Below are positions 30,608-40,633 of a stretch of DNA of 64,000 bases, piece after piece. Numbering within the stretch: the stretch's first letter is position 1; every line of letters starts with the position of its first letter. Source of the stretch: Kitagawia praeruptora. Lineage: Eukaryota; Streptophyta; Magnoliopsida; Apiales; Apiaceae. Under the pieces are notes generated by a model. That model was not told the DNA's origin and made no database searches. It worked only from the letters and a program-made list of their open reading frames with translations. The position numbers were made by a program, and so were the translations under genes. Location of the stretch: NCBI GenBank assembly GCA_037693485.1, contig CM075346.1, positions 102,964,501-103,028,500 on the forward strand, read 5' to 3'.

Positions 30608-30976
30608 CTGGAGGAAGAGTGTGCCTTTTGCCCGGAAGGATGTGTTGGAGGAAGGATGTGCCTCTTGCCCGGAAGGATGTGCTGGAGGAAGGATGTGCCT
30701 CTTGCCCGGAAGGATGTGTTGGAGGAAGGATGTTCCTCTTGCCCGGAAGGATGTGCTGGAGGAAGGATGTGCCTCTTGTCCGGAAGGATGTGTTGGAGGA
30801 AGGATGTGCCTCTTGTCCGGAAGGATGTGTTGGAGGAAGGATGTGTCTCTTGTTCGGAAGGATGTGTTGGAGGAAGGATGTGTCTCTTGCCCGGAAGGAT
30901 GTGTTGGAGGAAGGATGTGTCTCTTGCCCGGAAGGATGTGTTGGAGGAAGGATGTTCCTCTTGCCCGGAAGGATGT
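30608..30976. repeat. 37-bp minisatellite, about 10 copies (right copy)
   Basis: Same unit as at 20590-21886 but only about ten copies and no 259-bp higher-order pattern. It is followed at 30968-31070 by about three units of a related repeat (AAGGATGTACCTTGGTGTTA type) not present in the left copy. Confidence 0.93.
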
Positions 30977-31217
30977 GCTCTGGTGTTACCTCCTCTTGTC
31001 TGGAAGGATGTACCTTGGTGTTACCTCTTCTTGTTCTTGAAGGATGTACCCTAGCGTTACCTCCTTGGTAAAAGAGTTTTCTTCGGAAGGGTATTAACAT
31101 TGCCCCCCACTCCTTCAACTTACTTTAGTGAGTTGGAGGAGTAAATGTGTAGTGCTGATATGCTTTTTGATTTTTTATAGTTGCAACGGCTCCTTGTAAC
31201 GGCTAGTTGTTGGAGGC

Positions 31218-31226
31218 CTATAAATA
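31218..31226 (+). promoter_or_regulatory. TATA box of the antisense GRF gene (right copy)
   Basis: CTATAAATA on plus, with flanks identical to the left copy (TTGGAGGCCTATAAATACTT). Confidence 0.6.
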
Positions 31227-31314
31227 CTTGAGTATCTTTCAAGAATTGGGATATCATATTTTGTCAAAATTTTCATCTCTTACTTTCTCTGTTGTAAGTC
31301 TTGAGAAATTCTTC

Positions 31315-31647
31315 ATGGAGGGAGGGAGGAAGACTAGCTACTGTGACATGCCCGTGGTTATGAAGACCATATGGGCCGGAAACAATGCTGGTCAGAGGTT
31401 TGAGCGATACGTCACCAGGGAGTGTCACTATGACATTTGGATAGATGAACCTCTTGGTGCCCGAGCTTGTGAGGCCATTGAAGAGCTGATTCCGGAGAAC
31501 AATCAGCTACACCGCTTCTATATGCAGAAGATTGACCGCTTGAGGGCTTGGGGGATGACCAAGCGGGAAGCTATGTTGGCAAAGCTGCAGGAGTTGGAGA
31601 GCAAGGTGGTCCGTGAGGAATCCGAAGATGAAGATGCTTCGGCTTAG
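31315..31647 (+). CDS. GRF-type zinc-finger protein, right copy with lost zinc ligands
   Basis: 110 residues, the same length and layout as the left copy. The first zinc ligand is changed (C8 to S, SYC) and the third also (C32 to Y, RFERY), leaving only C10 and C37, so the finger should not fold. Coiled coil (EELIPENNQLHRFYMQKIDR, with a proline replacing Arg) and acidic tail are kept. No stop or frameshift. The ORF is open but probably inactive as a zinc finger. Confidence 0.7.
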   Translation: MEGGRKTSYCDMPVVMKTIWAGNNAGQRFERYVTRECHYDIWIDEPLGARACEAIEELIPENNQLHRFYMQKIDRLRAWGMTKREAMLAKLQELESKVVREESEDEDASA

Positions 31648-32059
31648 GTTTAGATATTTTCATTGTATCCTAATGAGGACCTGAGGGGCCTGTCCTTCAC
31701 TTGTCTTCTTTGCATTGTAATATTTTCCCTAATGAATGAAAAATGATTTCCTTCTCTGACTACAAATATATTTTTGATTGTTTTGAGCTATGTTCCCCCC
31801 TTGGGCATCATTTGTGGATAAAGTCCACTATTGATGGTCGTAGAATTTTTCATAAATGTTGGCGGTGGAAGAGGGACAAGGAATGTAGTATCCCATGAAA
31901 GTTTAGTAAATTTCAATTTGGTGCCCCCCAGACATTGCTGGCCGGTGTTGTCCGCTAGCAAGGGTCTTAAAATTAAAATCACAAAATTTGTAAGTGTTTA
32001 CACGAGAGTAAAAGTTTTTTTTTTTTGTAGATGAGAGGAATTATATCAAGAGGAGGGAA

Positions 32060-33045
32060 TTTTGTGAAGGAAGTAATTTTGTGAGGGGAGGAATTTTGAG
32101 AAGGAAGTAATTTTTGTGGGGGGGAGGATTTTGAGAAGGAAGTAATTTTTTCGGAGGAGGAGGAAGTGTTTTTGAGAATGAAGTATTTTTTCGGAGGATG
32201 AGGAAGTGTTTGAGAAGGAAGTATTTTTTCGGAGGAGGAGGAAGTGTTTGAGAAGGAAGTATTTTTTGGGAGGAGGAGGAAGCATTTGAGAAGGAAGTAT
32301 TTTTTGGGAGGAGGAGGAAGCATTTGAGAAGGAAGTATTTTTTGGGAGGAGGAGGAAGTTTTTTTTTTTTTTTTTTTTTTTTTTGTGGAGGAGGAGGAAG
32401 CATTTGTTGGGAGGAGGAGGATGTGTTTGTGGAGGAGGAGGATGCGTTTGTTGGGAGGAGGAGGATGTGTTTGTGGAGGAGGAGGATGCGTTTGTTGGGA
32501 GGAGGAGGATGCGTTTGTTGGGAGGAGGAGGATGTGTTTGTGGAGGAAGTATTTTTTCGGAGGAGGAGGAAGTTTTTTTTTTTTTTTTTTTTTTTTTTTG
32601 AGAGGAGAAATTTTGAGAAGGAAGTATTTATTTATTTATTTATATTTTTTTTTTTGTGGGAGAAGGAATTTTGAGAAGGAATTATTTTTTGGGAGGAGGA
32701 TGTGTTTGTTGAGGAGGAGGATGATGTGTTTGTTGAGGAGGAAGTATTTTTTTGGAGGTGGAGGATGTGTTTGTTGGGGAGGAAGTTTTTTTTTTTTTTT
32801 TTTTTTTTTTTGGAGAGAAGAAATTTTGAGAAGGAAGTATTTATTTATTTATTTATATTTTTTTTTTTGTGGGAGAAGGAATTTTGAGAAGGAATTATTT
32901 TTTGGGAGGAGGATGTGTTTGTTGAGGAGGAGGATGTGTTTGTTGAGGAGGAGGAGGATGTGTTTGTTGGAAGGAGGAGGATGTGTTTGTTGAGGAGGAG
33001 GAGGATGTGTTTGTTGAGGAGGAAGTATTTTTTGGAGGAGGATAC
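32060..33045. repeat. Purine/T-rich tandem arrays (right copy)
   Basis: GGAGGAGGAAGTGTTTGAGAAGGA units followed by GGAGGAGGATGTGTTTGTTG units, with T tracts near 32358, 32574 and 32787; shorter version of 22920-24540. No gene. Confidence 0.9.
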
Positions 33046-33114
33046 AAATGTTTTTTTTAAAGATTCACACACGCATATGTTTTAGATAAATTATAGTAAT
33101 TCCTTTTTTTAGTT

Positions 33115-33975
33115 GAGGAAATAATTAGTGATCATGATTCTCATATGAGTGATTGTTGAACCGATTTTTCTGCAACAGAGATGCATTCTTTTCTTGTGAC
33201 CTACGCCTACCTACTCCTTTTGTTTTTCCTTTTAAATTTTGAATTTGTTTAATTTCGAGGGAGCTCCATATATCTGTTAGAAGGACCCACAATAATTGAG
33301 TGGGTGACACTGTTCATCAGTAAAAGGAAACTTGTCAACAGTAAAAGGAAACTTGTCGTTAGTTTTACTGTAATCAAAATAGAGTAATTTCTTTTTGAGA
33401 GATGAAAGAGAGTGATTATTATTTATTTTGATTTTCGTCAAATTAAATTAAAAATAATAAAATAAAAATTAATTTTACATATATGAAAATTAATATTTTA
33501 AATTTATAATTATTTCTATCAAATGTGTAAACTGCAATGAATCGCACCGCACCACATTTTCGTGATGTGGTTTACGCAATTTTAAAATTTCGTGGTGTGA
33601 TTACAGTTTCAAATTGTGATCAAACCGCATGCACGGTTTGTGATTATGACCATTAAAATTAAACAGGACAAATTAATTGGGACAGAAAATTATTATTATT
33701 TTTTTGAATTGAGGAAATAATTGGTGATTATGATAATCATATAATTGGGAGTAGTATTTTTTTTTTTGGCTGAATTTTTTTGATTTCGAGGGAGGTTCAT
33801 ACAATTAAATTGGGAGTATCTGTTAGAAGGACCCACAATAATTGAGTGGGTGACACTGTACATCATTAAAAGGAAACTTGTCGTTGCATCGCTTTCCTAA
33901 CTTGCATGCGCTTCTTTATATTTTTGCAGAATTTTACTGTTAGTAATATAGAGTAATTTCTTTTTGAGAGGTGAA
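33115..33975. repeat. Local direct duplication of about 270 bp
   Basis: 33115-33415 and about 33705-33975 share long matching blocks (TCTGTTAGAAGGACCCACAA, TTGAGTGGGTGACACTGT, AGAGTAATTTCTTTTTGAGA). Between them lies AT-rich DNA and a block of GCACCGCACCACAT/ATGTGGTTTACGC words (33540-33650). No coding sequence. Confidence 0.75.
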
Positions 33976-33980
33976 ATCTA

Positions 33981-34785
33981 TCTATACTATTATATTAAAG
34001 CCAAAATATTGAAAGTTTTGGTTTTCTCTTAAGTTTTGGTTTTCACTCTAATTATTTAATTTTGAAAGTTTTGGTTTTCTCTTAAGTTTTGGTTTTCACT
34101 CTAATTATTTAATTTTAAATTATTTATAATATAAAACAAATCAAATAAATTCCGTTATTGTCTTTAATCCTAAATACAGAGTAGTATTTGCCAAAACATT
34201 GAAAGTTTTGGTTTTCTCTTAAGTTTTGGTTTTCACTCTAATTATTTAATTTTGAAAGTTTTGGTTTTCTCTTAAGTTTTGGTTTTCACTCTAATTATTT
34301 AATTTTAAATTATTTATAATATAAAACAAATCAAATAAATTCCGTTATTGTCTTTAATCCTAAATACAGAGTAGTATTTTATATTTATATCTATACTATC
34401 TATACTATTATATTAAAGCCGAAACATTGAAAGTTTTGGTTTTCTCCTAAGTTTTGGTTTTCACTCTAATTATTTAATTTTTAATTATTTATAATATAAA
34501 ACAAATCAAATAAATTCTGTTATTGTCTTTAATCCTAAATACAGAGTAGTATTTTATATTTACACCATTACCCGTTAATAACATATTTACATTAAGATTT
34601 TATATTATTAGTTCAAATCAATACATATTATTTATTAAATAACTATTATTATTATTATTATTAATTTTATTAATTAATATTACAAAGTTAAATTCCATAA
34701 TAAAATATTATACTCTATTTCATTTAATCACATAATTTTAAAAGTATTTAAAAATAACCCGTGCTTTGCACGGGTCCTAAGCTAG
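33981..34785 (+). mobile_element. Non-autonomous Helitron
   Basis: Starts TCTATACTATTATATTAAAG after an A and ends with hairpin CCCGTG-CTTTG-CACGGG (34758-34774), then CTAG followed by T, the Helitron rule (A/TC...CTRR/T). The interior has direct repeats of AAAGTTTTGGTTTTCTCTTA, and a second start sequence lies inside at 34399. No Rep/helicase. Confidence 0.85.
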
Positions 34786-35162
34786 TACTATTATATTAAA
34801 GCCGAAACATTGAAAGTTTTGGTTTTCTCTTAAGTTTTGGTTTTCACTCTAATAATTTAATTTTAAATTATTTATAATATAAAACAAATCAAATAAATTA
34901 CGTTATTGTCTTTAATCCTAATTACAGAGTAGTATTTTATATTTACACCATTACCCGTTAACAACAAATTTACATTAAGATTTTATATTATTAGTTCTAA
35001 TGAATACATATCATTTATTAAATAACTATTATTATTATTAATTTTATTAATTAATATTACAAAGTTAAATTCCATAATAAAATATTATACTCTATTTTAT
35101 TTAATCACATAATTTTAAAAGTATTTAAAAGTAATCCGTGCTTTGCACGGGCCCTAAGCTAG
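34786..35162 (+). mobile_element. Second Helitron, tandem with the first
   Basis: Begins directly after the CTAG of the first copy (TACTATTATATTAAAGCCG, lacking the initial TCTA) and ends with hairpin CCGTG-CTTTG-CACGG (35136-35150) and CTAG at 35159-35162, then T. Body homologous to 34399-34785. Confidence 0.78.
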
Positions 35163-35461
35163 TAAATAAATAAATGTAGAACTTTTCGATTAATGGGAAA
35201 ATGATAGAGTTATATAAAGTTTTACAAAAAAAATCATAAAATGATAAGTGTTTTAATTTAATTGGTTATAATTTGTATTTACACTATTCATTCTGTGAAC
35301 TTTTTTTGTACATATTTTTTGTACACATAGCATTATTCTTAATGAATATTGAGTGATTTTTCAAATATGAAATTTGTATATTTATATAAAGTCGATAATA
35401 ATTTCATAAATGTAGGTTTTTTTTTTAGGGATCATAAATGTAGGTTGATTGTTAATTAAAA
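35163..35461. other. Non-coding spacer with a MITE-like end
   Basis: Contains ATTTTTTGTACACATAGCATTA at about 35311-35333, resembling the AATGCTA termini noted at 1912 and 18771. No gene. Confidence 0.35.
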
Positions 35462-35704
35462 GTGTTCTTCCACTCCAAAAGATCATTTAGAAGATTACTA
35501 CCATCATCTTTCTCACTCCATTTTCAAAACCCTAGTTTTAAATCCCAATCTCACCATTTCTGCAATTCACATTTTATAAACTCAATTCAAGCTTCTGGGT
35601 ATCATTCTTTTCTGACAAAATTTAGTGGGTCAGTTTTATTTTCTGTTAATCCTTTAAAGATTTCATCTTTTTGTACAAGTGGGCGTATTCGTCATTTTAA
35701 CTAA
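35462..35704 (+). pseudogene. Short ORF resembling an organelle-targeting N-terminus, possibly a captured gene fragment
   Basis: An 80-codon open frame with no ATG at its start (begins GTG). The composition is rich in Ser, Phe, Arg and His, with almost no acidic residues (FHSKRSFRRLLPSSFSLHFQ), as in plant mitochondrial or plastid presequences. It lies just upstream of a Helitron 3' end, and Helitrons commonly carry host exon pieces. No downstream domain to identify the parent gene. Confidence 0.35.
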
Positions 35705-35936
35705 AAGTAAACATAACTATATACAATTAATATTTAATATTGAAAAAATAATTATAATGTTAACTAAAGTTTGCTAATTTTTAAACAGATATATAATGAG
35801 AGTATTTTCAAATTTATAATTATTGTAAATTGTTTTGAATCAATTTTTTAGAAAAATCTTAAATGACCACTTAATTTTTAAAAATAATAAAAACTAATTT
35901 ATATATTTTCAATATTTTAAAATGAAAATTTATAAA

Positions 35937-35964
35937 CCGCGTGAAGCGCGGATAAATTGACTAG
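35937..35964 (+). mobile_element. 3' terminus of a third Helitron
   Basis: Hairpin CCGCG-TGAAG-CGCGG (35937-35951), nine bases, then CTAG (35961-35964) before T. The 5' end could not be located; the element may include the ORF at 35462. Confidence 0.65.
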
Positions 35965-36164
35965 TATATATATTAATTCTCGTGTAAAAAAGAGTTTTGT
36001 AATATTTTTCACAACTATAGAGTAGTATATATGCATGAGTCTGACTACCAATGTACTGTATGCTTCGTATCATAGATAGAGCCAAAAATATAGTACAAAT
36101 TTAAACAAAGATCCATATCAACCAATACTCAAGTATCAGTTCTTACATCAAACATCTAGGGCTG

Positions 36165-36420
36165 TCAAACGGATATTTCGGATATGGATCTGCCAATATC
36201 CGAATCCGAATCCGAAATCCGAAATCACTATCCGAATCCGTATCCGAATCCGACGGATATTAGAAAATTATATCCGAATTCGAATCCGACGGATATTATC
36301 CGAATACGGATAATATCCGAATCCGAATATCCGAATTTTGAGATTTTTTAAAAAATCCGAATATATCCGAAAATCCGAAAATCTGAATATCCGAATATCC
36401 GAATCATTTAAAAAAAATAA
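36165..36420. repeat. CCGAAT-type short tandem repeat
   Basis: Many copies of ATCCGAAT/CCGAATATCCGA and GACGGATATTA, on both strands in places. Not coding. Confidence 0.85.
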
Positions 36421-36633
36421 AAAATAACAATTTCTTTCCATTTAAGCATAGTAAAATAGAATAAACACTTGGATTAAGCATTTCACAAGCAAATGATAAC
36501 GTACGTATGTATGTGTAATTTACTTATTAATGTATTTGTTAATGATTATTATTTGTGTTGATTGATTATTCGTTCAAATTATATGTACACAACAAATATA
36601 CAAATTAATATTAAAAAAACAAATAAGTAAATA

Positions 36634-37169
36634 CTCCCTCAGTCCCATATGATTGTTTACATTTCAAAATGATGTTTTTGGCACGCATTTTAAGATACAT
36701 TTTAAGGGTAGTTCCGTAACATATTTTAAAAATTTTCTTTTATTGTATAAAAGTATAATGTATATATTTTTATACAAAAATTTTTTTTAAAAATACGGAG
36801 TAAGTTATAGAACTATCCTTAAAATAAACCTTAAAATGCGTGCCAGAAAGTGTAAAAAGAAATGTAAAGAATTGGTTGGGACCATGGTTCTAAAAATCTC
36901 CGATTAAGCCGATTAATCCCCGATTAATCCTCTATAAAATAACCAATCGATTCGATTTTTGAAATCCGATTAATCCTATGAATTTATTTAAAATGATATG
37001 TTTAATTGTAAATTAGACTAATATATTAAATATTATTATAATATCCGATTAATACTCTGATTAATCGTTCCGATTAATCCCCGATTACTCGATTAATTTT
37101 AAATCGATACCTCAACCAATTTATACTACCAATTATCGATTTTTATAACCATGATTGGGATAGAGGGAG
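36634..37169. mobile_element. Stowaway (Tc1/mariner) MITE, carrying a nested element
   Basis: CTCCCTCAGTCCCATATGAT at the left and, on minus, CTCCCTCTATCCCAAT at the right, flanked by TA on both sides (36632-36633, 37170-37171). These are classical Stowaway termini. Without the nested insert it is about 265 bp. Confidence 0.82.
36882..37153. mobile_element. MITE nested in the Stowaway element
   Basis: CCATGGTTCTAAAAATC at the left and GATTTTTATAACCATG at the right are inverted. TTGGGAC/TTGGGAT flanks suggest a short target duplication. The interior is rich in CGATTAATC words. Confidence 0.55.
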
Positions 37170-37559
37170 TAGATGAATATAAAAGATGGAGTGGAACTAC
37201 CGAACTAGAAAATATCAGTACATCCGTGCGTAGAAAACAGAAGAATAAAGGCCCCCAATATCACAATTTGAAAGTAAATGTCTCCAAATATCACAATTCA
37301 AAAATTTGGGCCCAAGTATCACTCTAAAACACAACATTAAGTAGTGTTTAATTTTTTTTTTTAAAAACGCTAATGCGTTCCTCGTTACCAAAATGGAAGT
37401 GAACGCCAGATTAGTTGGCGTTTATGGGGCAACCACTTCGGGGTGTTTTACAATTTTGTTTTTTTTTTGTTTTCTCCTAAATATGTATTTGTAAACAATA
37501 TTAAAAAAAATTTAATCAAATGTTCAATTAAAATTGTATTTTTAAAATTTAAAAAGTAC

Positions 37560-38012
37560 AATTTAATTAAATTTAGGGGTTCACCAATTAACTTTTGGGG
37601 TTCAATGTTTCCATTTTGGGTTTTAGAAATATTCGGAACGACGAATAAGCCGTATACGAACTTAGGGTTTGGGGTTTAGGGTTGTTTACAACCCTAAACC
37701 CTAGACCCTAAACCCTAACTTATCCTGGTTTTTAAACGCGTTAGCGTTTAAAAATCAGGCCGCCGGATTCAATTTTTTAATTAAAATTTTAAAATCAAAA
37801 AATACAATTTTAATTAAATTTAGGGGTTCAACAATTAACTTTTGGGGTTCAACATTTCCATTTTGGGTTTTAGAAATATTCAGAACGATGAATAAACCTT
37901 ATACGAATTTAGTGTTTGGGGTTTGGGGTTTAGGGTTGTTTACAACCCTAAACCCTAGACCCTTAACCCTAACGTATCCTAATTTTTAAACGCGTTAGCG
38001 TTTAAAAATTAG
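37560..38012. repeat. Palindromic, telomere-like tandem units inside the long-TIR element
   Basis: Two units in inverse orientation to those at 758-1160: tail with CCATTTTGGGTTT, then AACCCTAAACCCTAGACCCT, then the palindrome around AAACGCGTTAGCGTTT (37733-37750, 37987-38004). Confidence 0.75.
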
Positions 38013-38462
38013 CCGATAGGAGTTGTTGGAGGCGCCAGATTAGAGTTGTTGACTCCCTTCTAGGGAGTGGTTCTGTGGTTGAGAGCCTCAGAGTTGGACT
38101 CTCTCGTTTAGCATTAGCTTAGAAGCTTGGCTTTTCATCCTCATATTGTCTTCTGTTTCTGATTTTGCAGGCGCAGGGAGCTTCGCCGGAGGTCTTCCTA
38201 GATCAGGAGAAGAGTGACCCTGGCCCGAGTAGGTAAGCCCCATGAGATCCAGGCCATGGGCCCAGGTTCGGTCGACTACTTTACCCACCTTTATCATCAT
38301 TGTATTAAATTCACTTTGCTATTCGGTGCACTAAGCCGGGGGTCTTCACGGAAACAGCCTCTCTACTGTAAAGTAGGGGTATGGTCTGCGTACATTGTAC
38401 CCTCCCCAGACCCTGCTTCATGCGGGATATACTGGGTATGTTTGGTTTGGTTTTTGGTTTTT
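38013..38462 (+). mobile_element. SINE (Au-like 3' end)
   Basis: Flanked by a perfect 17-bp target duplication TAGCGTTTAAAAATTAG (37996-38012, 38463-38479). The 3' part (38340-38445: CGGAAACAGCCTCTCT, GTATGGTCTGCGTACA, ACCCTCCCCAGACCC, TATACTGGGTATG) is the conserved body of Au-type plant SINEs, followed by a TTTGGTTTGG-rich tail. A B-box-like GGTTCGGTC lies at about 38265. Confidence 0.8.
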
Positions 38463-38938
38463 TAGCGTTTAAAAATTAGGCCGTCGGATTTAGTTTTTTA
38501 ATTAAAATTTTTACATTTTATCATTATTCCCTCGGGATTTAAACAATTAACATTTAGGGTTCAATAATTCCATTTTGGGTTTAGAAATATTCAAAACGAT
38601 CATATATATTTAGATTAAAAAAAAAAACTAGAAACGCCACATGAAGTGGTGTTACCACCACAACACCATTTGATGTTGCGTTTTCAAGTTCAAAACCTAA
38701 CCTTAACTAGCGTTCTGGTAGTTGGTTTTTAAAAAAAAAAAAAAAATAGTTAACGCTACATTAAGTAGCATTTTCTCTCCTTTTAGTCCCCAAAACGCTA
38801 CACGCATTAGCGTTTTAAAAAAAAAAGAAAAAAATTAAAATGCTACACGCAAATGTGGTATGGAGTGATAGTTGGGGCCAAGTTTTTGAGATGTGATATT
38901 TGGGACCATTTGCTTTCAAATTGTGATATAGAGGGCCA

Positions 38939-39194
38939 ACACCCAAACAGAACGACAAGAGCAAAAAAAGGAGTAACATACGTAAATTAAAACATAGAGG
39001 GGTAGATCTAAACCCTATCTAAATACTCTTAAGAAAAAGTCAATAACACACAGCCGCCTATCTTTCCTCTCCCCCATCTCCCTCTCTCTCTCTCTTCGCA
39101 TCTCTCCCCCTCTCTATTAGATCCAAATCCTAATAATTATATTATATGATAATTTGTAATTATTACATATAATATTTCAGATATAAGATATATA
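38939..39194. other. Non-coding, pyrimidine-rich stretch
   Basis: Contains (CT)n near 39080-39100. No gene. Confidence 0.4.
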
Positions 39195-39345
39195 ATATTT
39201 TAATAGGAATAAGGTTGGATAATTCAAGTGATTAAGGGTATATCCTTTGTCGATCCAGTTCATGGTTCAACCCTTACTCATCCCAAGAATTGTTAGAACA
39301 AATACTCATTTATAAGCTTATAAGCACTTTATTGTAAGAAATAGT
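39195..39345 (+). mobile_element. tRNA-derived SINE, second copy of the 15.5-kb family
   Basis: A-box-like AAGTGATTAAGGGT, B-box-like GGTTCAACCCTTACTC and a 3' block TTGTTAGAACAAATACTC. The 3' block and box spacing match the minus-strand SINE at 15456-15595. Confidence 0.55.
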
Positions 39346-39519
39346 CGATAATAATTTAGTGATTAGTCTTCTCTTTCTCAACATCAAAATTTTATTAATA
39401 TATTTTGGATGTAAATTTCTTTATTTTACATAAAATTTTCATTTATGTTGGTATATCAAGAATTATTAATTTAACAATTTTCAGATTTTATTTAATATGT
39501 CAATCCATATAATACATTA

Positions 39520-40227
39520 TGTTATGCCCTAAAATAATCTCTTATTTTTTGGCCCTCGTCTTCGGATCTCGCCCATGGGCTTATAATGGAGATCTCGCGC
39601 CCTCTTTTAAGTAGCTAGGACCAAATACTCTCGTAAACTTGCCCCATGGTGATTGAATTATAGAAATTGAAGATTATGGACTATTGGATCCTTGAACTAA
39701 CACGATCAAGGGATGGTTCCCGCCCTTATAGGGAGACCTCGCCCTTTTGCAAAAGCAACGCCCTTTTTCAGTTCTTAGGATTGCCTTATAAACTATACAA
39801 TCTCCGTGGCCTAGGGTGGATGTTGACTTCGATGATTTCGGGTCAATAGCTTAACCACTACGCTCCGAGAAAATAGTTGGGATTTATTGTCCATTCTGAT
39901 ACTGTCAAAGGCGTTGGCCACGATTCAATGGGCATCTTGAAAAAAGAAACCTAGCCCATTACGATTACTTGTTCCTCAAGAACTACGTTTGGCTTGATTC
40001 CTATAAATAGGATACGTAGGCACATTGTATGGTACGATGCAAACCCTTGCAAAAAAGAAAGAATACAACATTCGATCTAAATTGCAATAATCACATCATA
40101 CAATCTCAGCCATCCCCAAAATCATAAACCCTAACCCTAATCGTCTTACGCCGATCACCGCCATCAACCACCACCACAATTCCAGCAACACTCCCCGAAT
40201 TTGTTTTTCCAAATTCCTCCGTTAACA
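39520..40227 (+). mobile_element. LTR of a Tat/Ogre-like gypsy element
   Basis: Proposed ends TGTTATGCCC...CCGTTAACA. A TATA box (CTATAAATAG, about 40001-40010) overlaps the lineage motif GGATACGTAGGCA. The right end is fixed by the PBS two bases on; the left end is a guess from TG. No matching 3' LTR is seen in the window. Confidence 0.65.
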
Positions 40228-40229
40228 AG

Positions 40230-40247
40230 TGGCGCTAGAAGGAGGGG
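40230..40247 (+). promoter_or_regulatory. Primer binding site of the Tat/Ogre-like element
   Basis: TGGCGCTAGAAGGAGGGG, two bases after the LTR end AACA. It starts with the TGG complementary to tRNA CCA; I could not assign the tRNA with confidence. Confidence 0.65.
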
Positions 40248-40270
40248 CTTTTGATATCTTAGGAGGAAGG

Positions 40271-40633
40271 ATGTCACAATCAAACCAAGAACGTGTTGAT
40301 GACCGTCGTATAGAGGAGACTAGGAACAGGGAGAATCTGCCCCCGCCACCACCAAGAAACTCTGCTACAAGGACTTCTATAATAAGAAATCCCGATCGTT
40401 CGCTCCCGGAGGGCTCTCGTCGAAGGTCGGTAACACCCAGGATGCATGATAGGCGGCCGATTCCACAGATAGGAGAAGATCCTCCTGTCCTGATGAGTAA
40501 CACTGAACTTTTGGACCAGATCACTTATATGGGTAATACGATTACACGGATGGGGGCGAGGATGGATGCGATGGAAAGAGAGAGGCAGTTTCTTGAAGGA
40601 TCTCTCCTGAATCATGATGGACGTCGCCTGTAG
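40271..40633 (+). pseudogene. Tat/Ogre-like gag, N-terminal fragment
   Basis: The ATG at 40271 is the first after the PBS; 120 codons to a stop at 40631-40633. The start is Arg/Pro/Asn-rich and disordered (PPPPPRNSATRTSIIRN), and the end (MGNTITRMGARMDAMERERQ) is a short coiled coil. gag then continues in other frames, so this is the first of several breaks. Confidence 0.6.

Larger units (their letters stand above)
20138..33045 (-). mobile_element. Tat-lineage Ty3/gypsy element with long terminal direct repeats carrying an antisense GRF gene
   Basis: gag-pol on minus (30330 to 25451) lies between two direct repeats that match from 20138 and 30153 rightward. Each repeat has, from left to right on plus, a minus-strand TATA box, a 37-bp minisatellite, a plus-strand TATA box, a GRF zinc-finger ORF and GA/GT-rich arrays. 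Lineage is assigned from the order protease-RT-RNase H-second (archaeal-type) RNase H-integrase. The left copy serves as 3' LTR and the right as 5' LTR. Exact LTR ends, TSD and PBS could not be found: the right copy appears truncated at about 33045, and the 5' internal region up to mid-gag is deleted. Confidence 0.75.
30153..33045 (-). repeat. Right terminal direct repeat (5' LTR-like) of the Tat element
   Basis: Matches 20138-24540 in order and orientation, with shorter arrays, and stops at about 33045 in the middle of the GAGGAGGA/T arrays. Sequence right of 33060 is unrelated, suggesting truncation. Confidence 0.75.
37251..38938. mobile_element. Non-autonomous element with ~75-bp terminal inverted repeats
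   Basis: The left arm (37251-37325: ATATCACAATTTGAAAG, CCAAATATCACA, TATCACTC) matches the complement of 38864-38938 almost throughout. The long arms suggest a Mutator-like or foldback element. The interior holds gene-free repeats (AAACGCTAATGCGTT words, telomere-like CCCTAAA tracts, palindromes) and a SINE. TSD not resolved. Confidence 0.65.

Noticed and set aside
31207..31314. N-terminal extension of the right GRF ORF (about 36 codons)
   Set aside because: It begins without ATG, overlaps the TATA box and leader, and is not shared in frame by the left copy.
37660..38000. A true internal telomere
   Set aside because: CCCTAAA runs are short, interrupted and part of a repeated ~230-bp unit that recurs at 758-1160.
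40229..40633. gag start at 40229
   Set aside because: That position is GTG and lies within the PBS; the first ATG after the PBS is at 40271.
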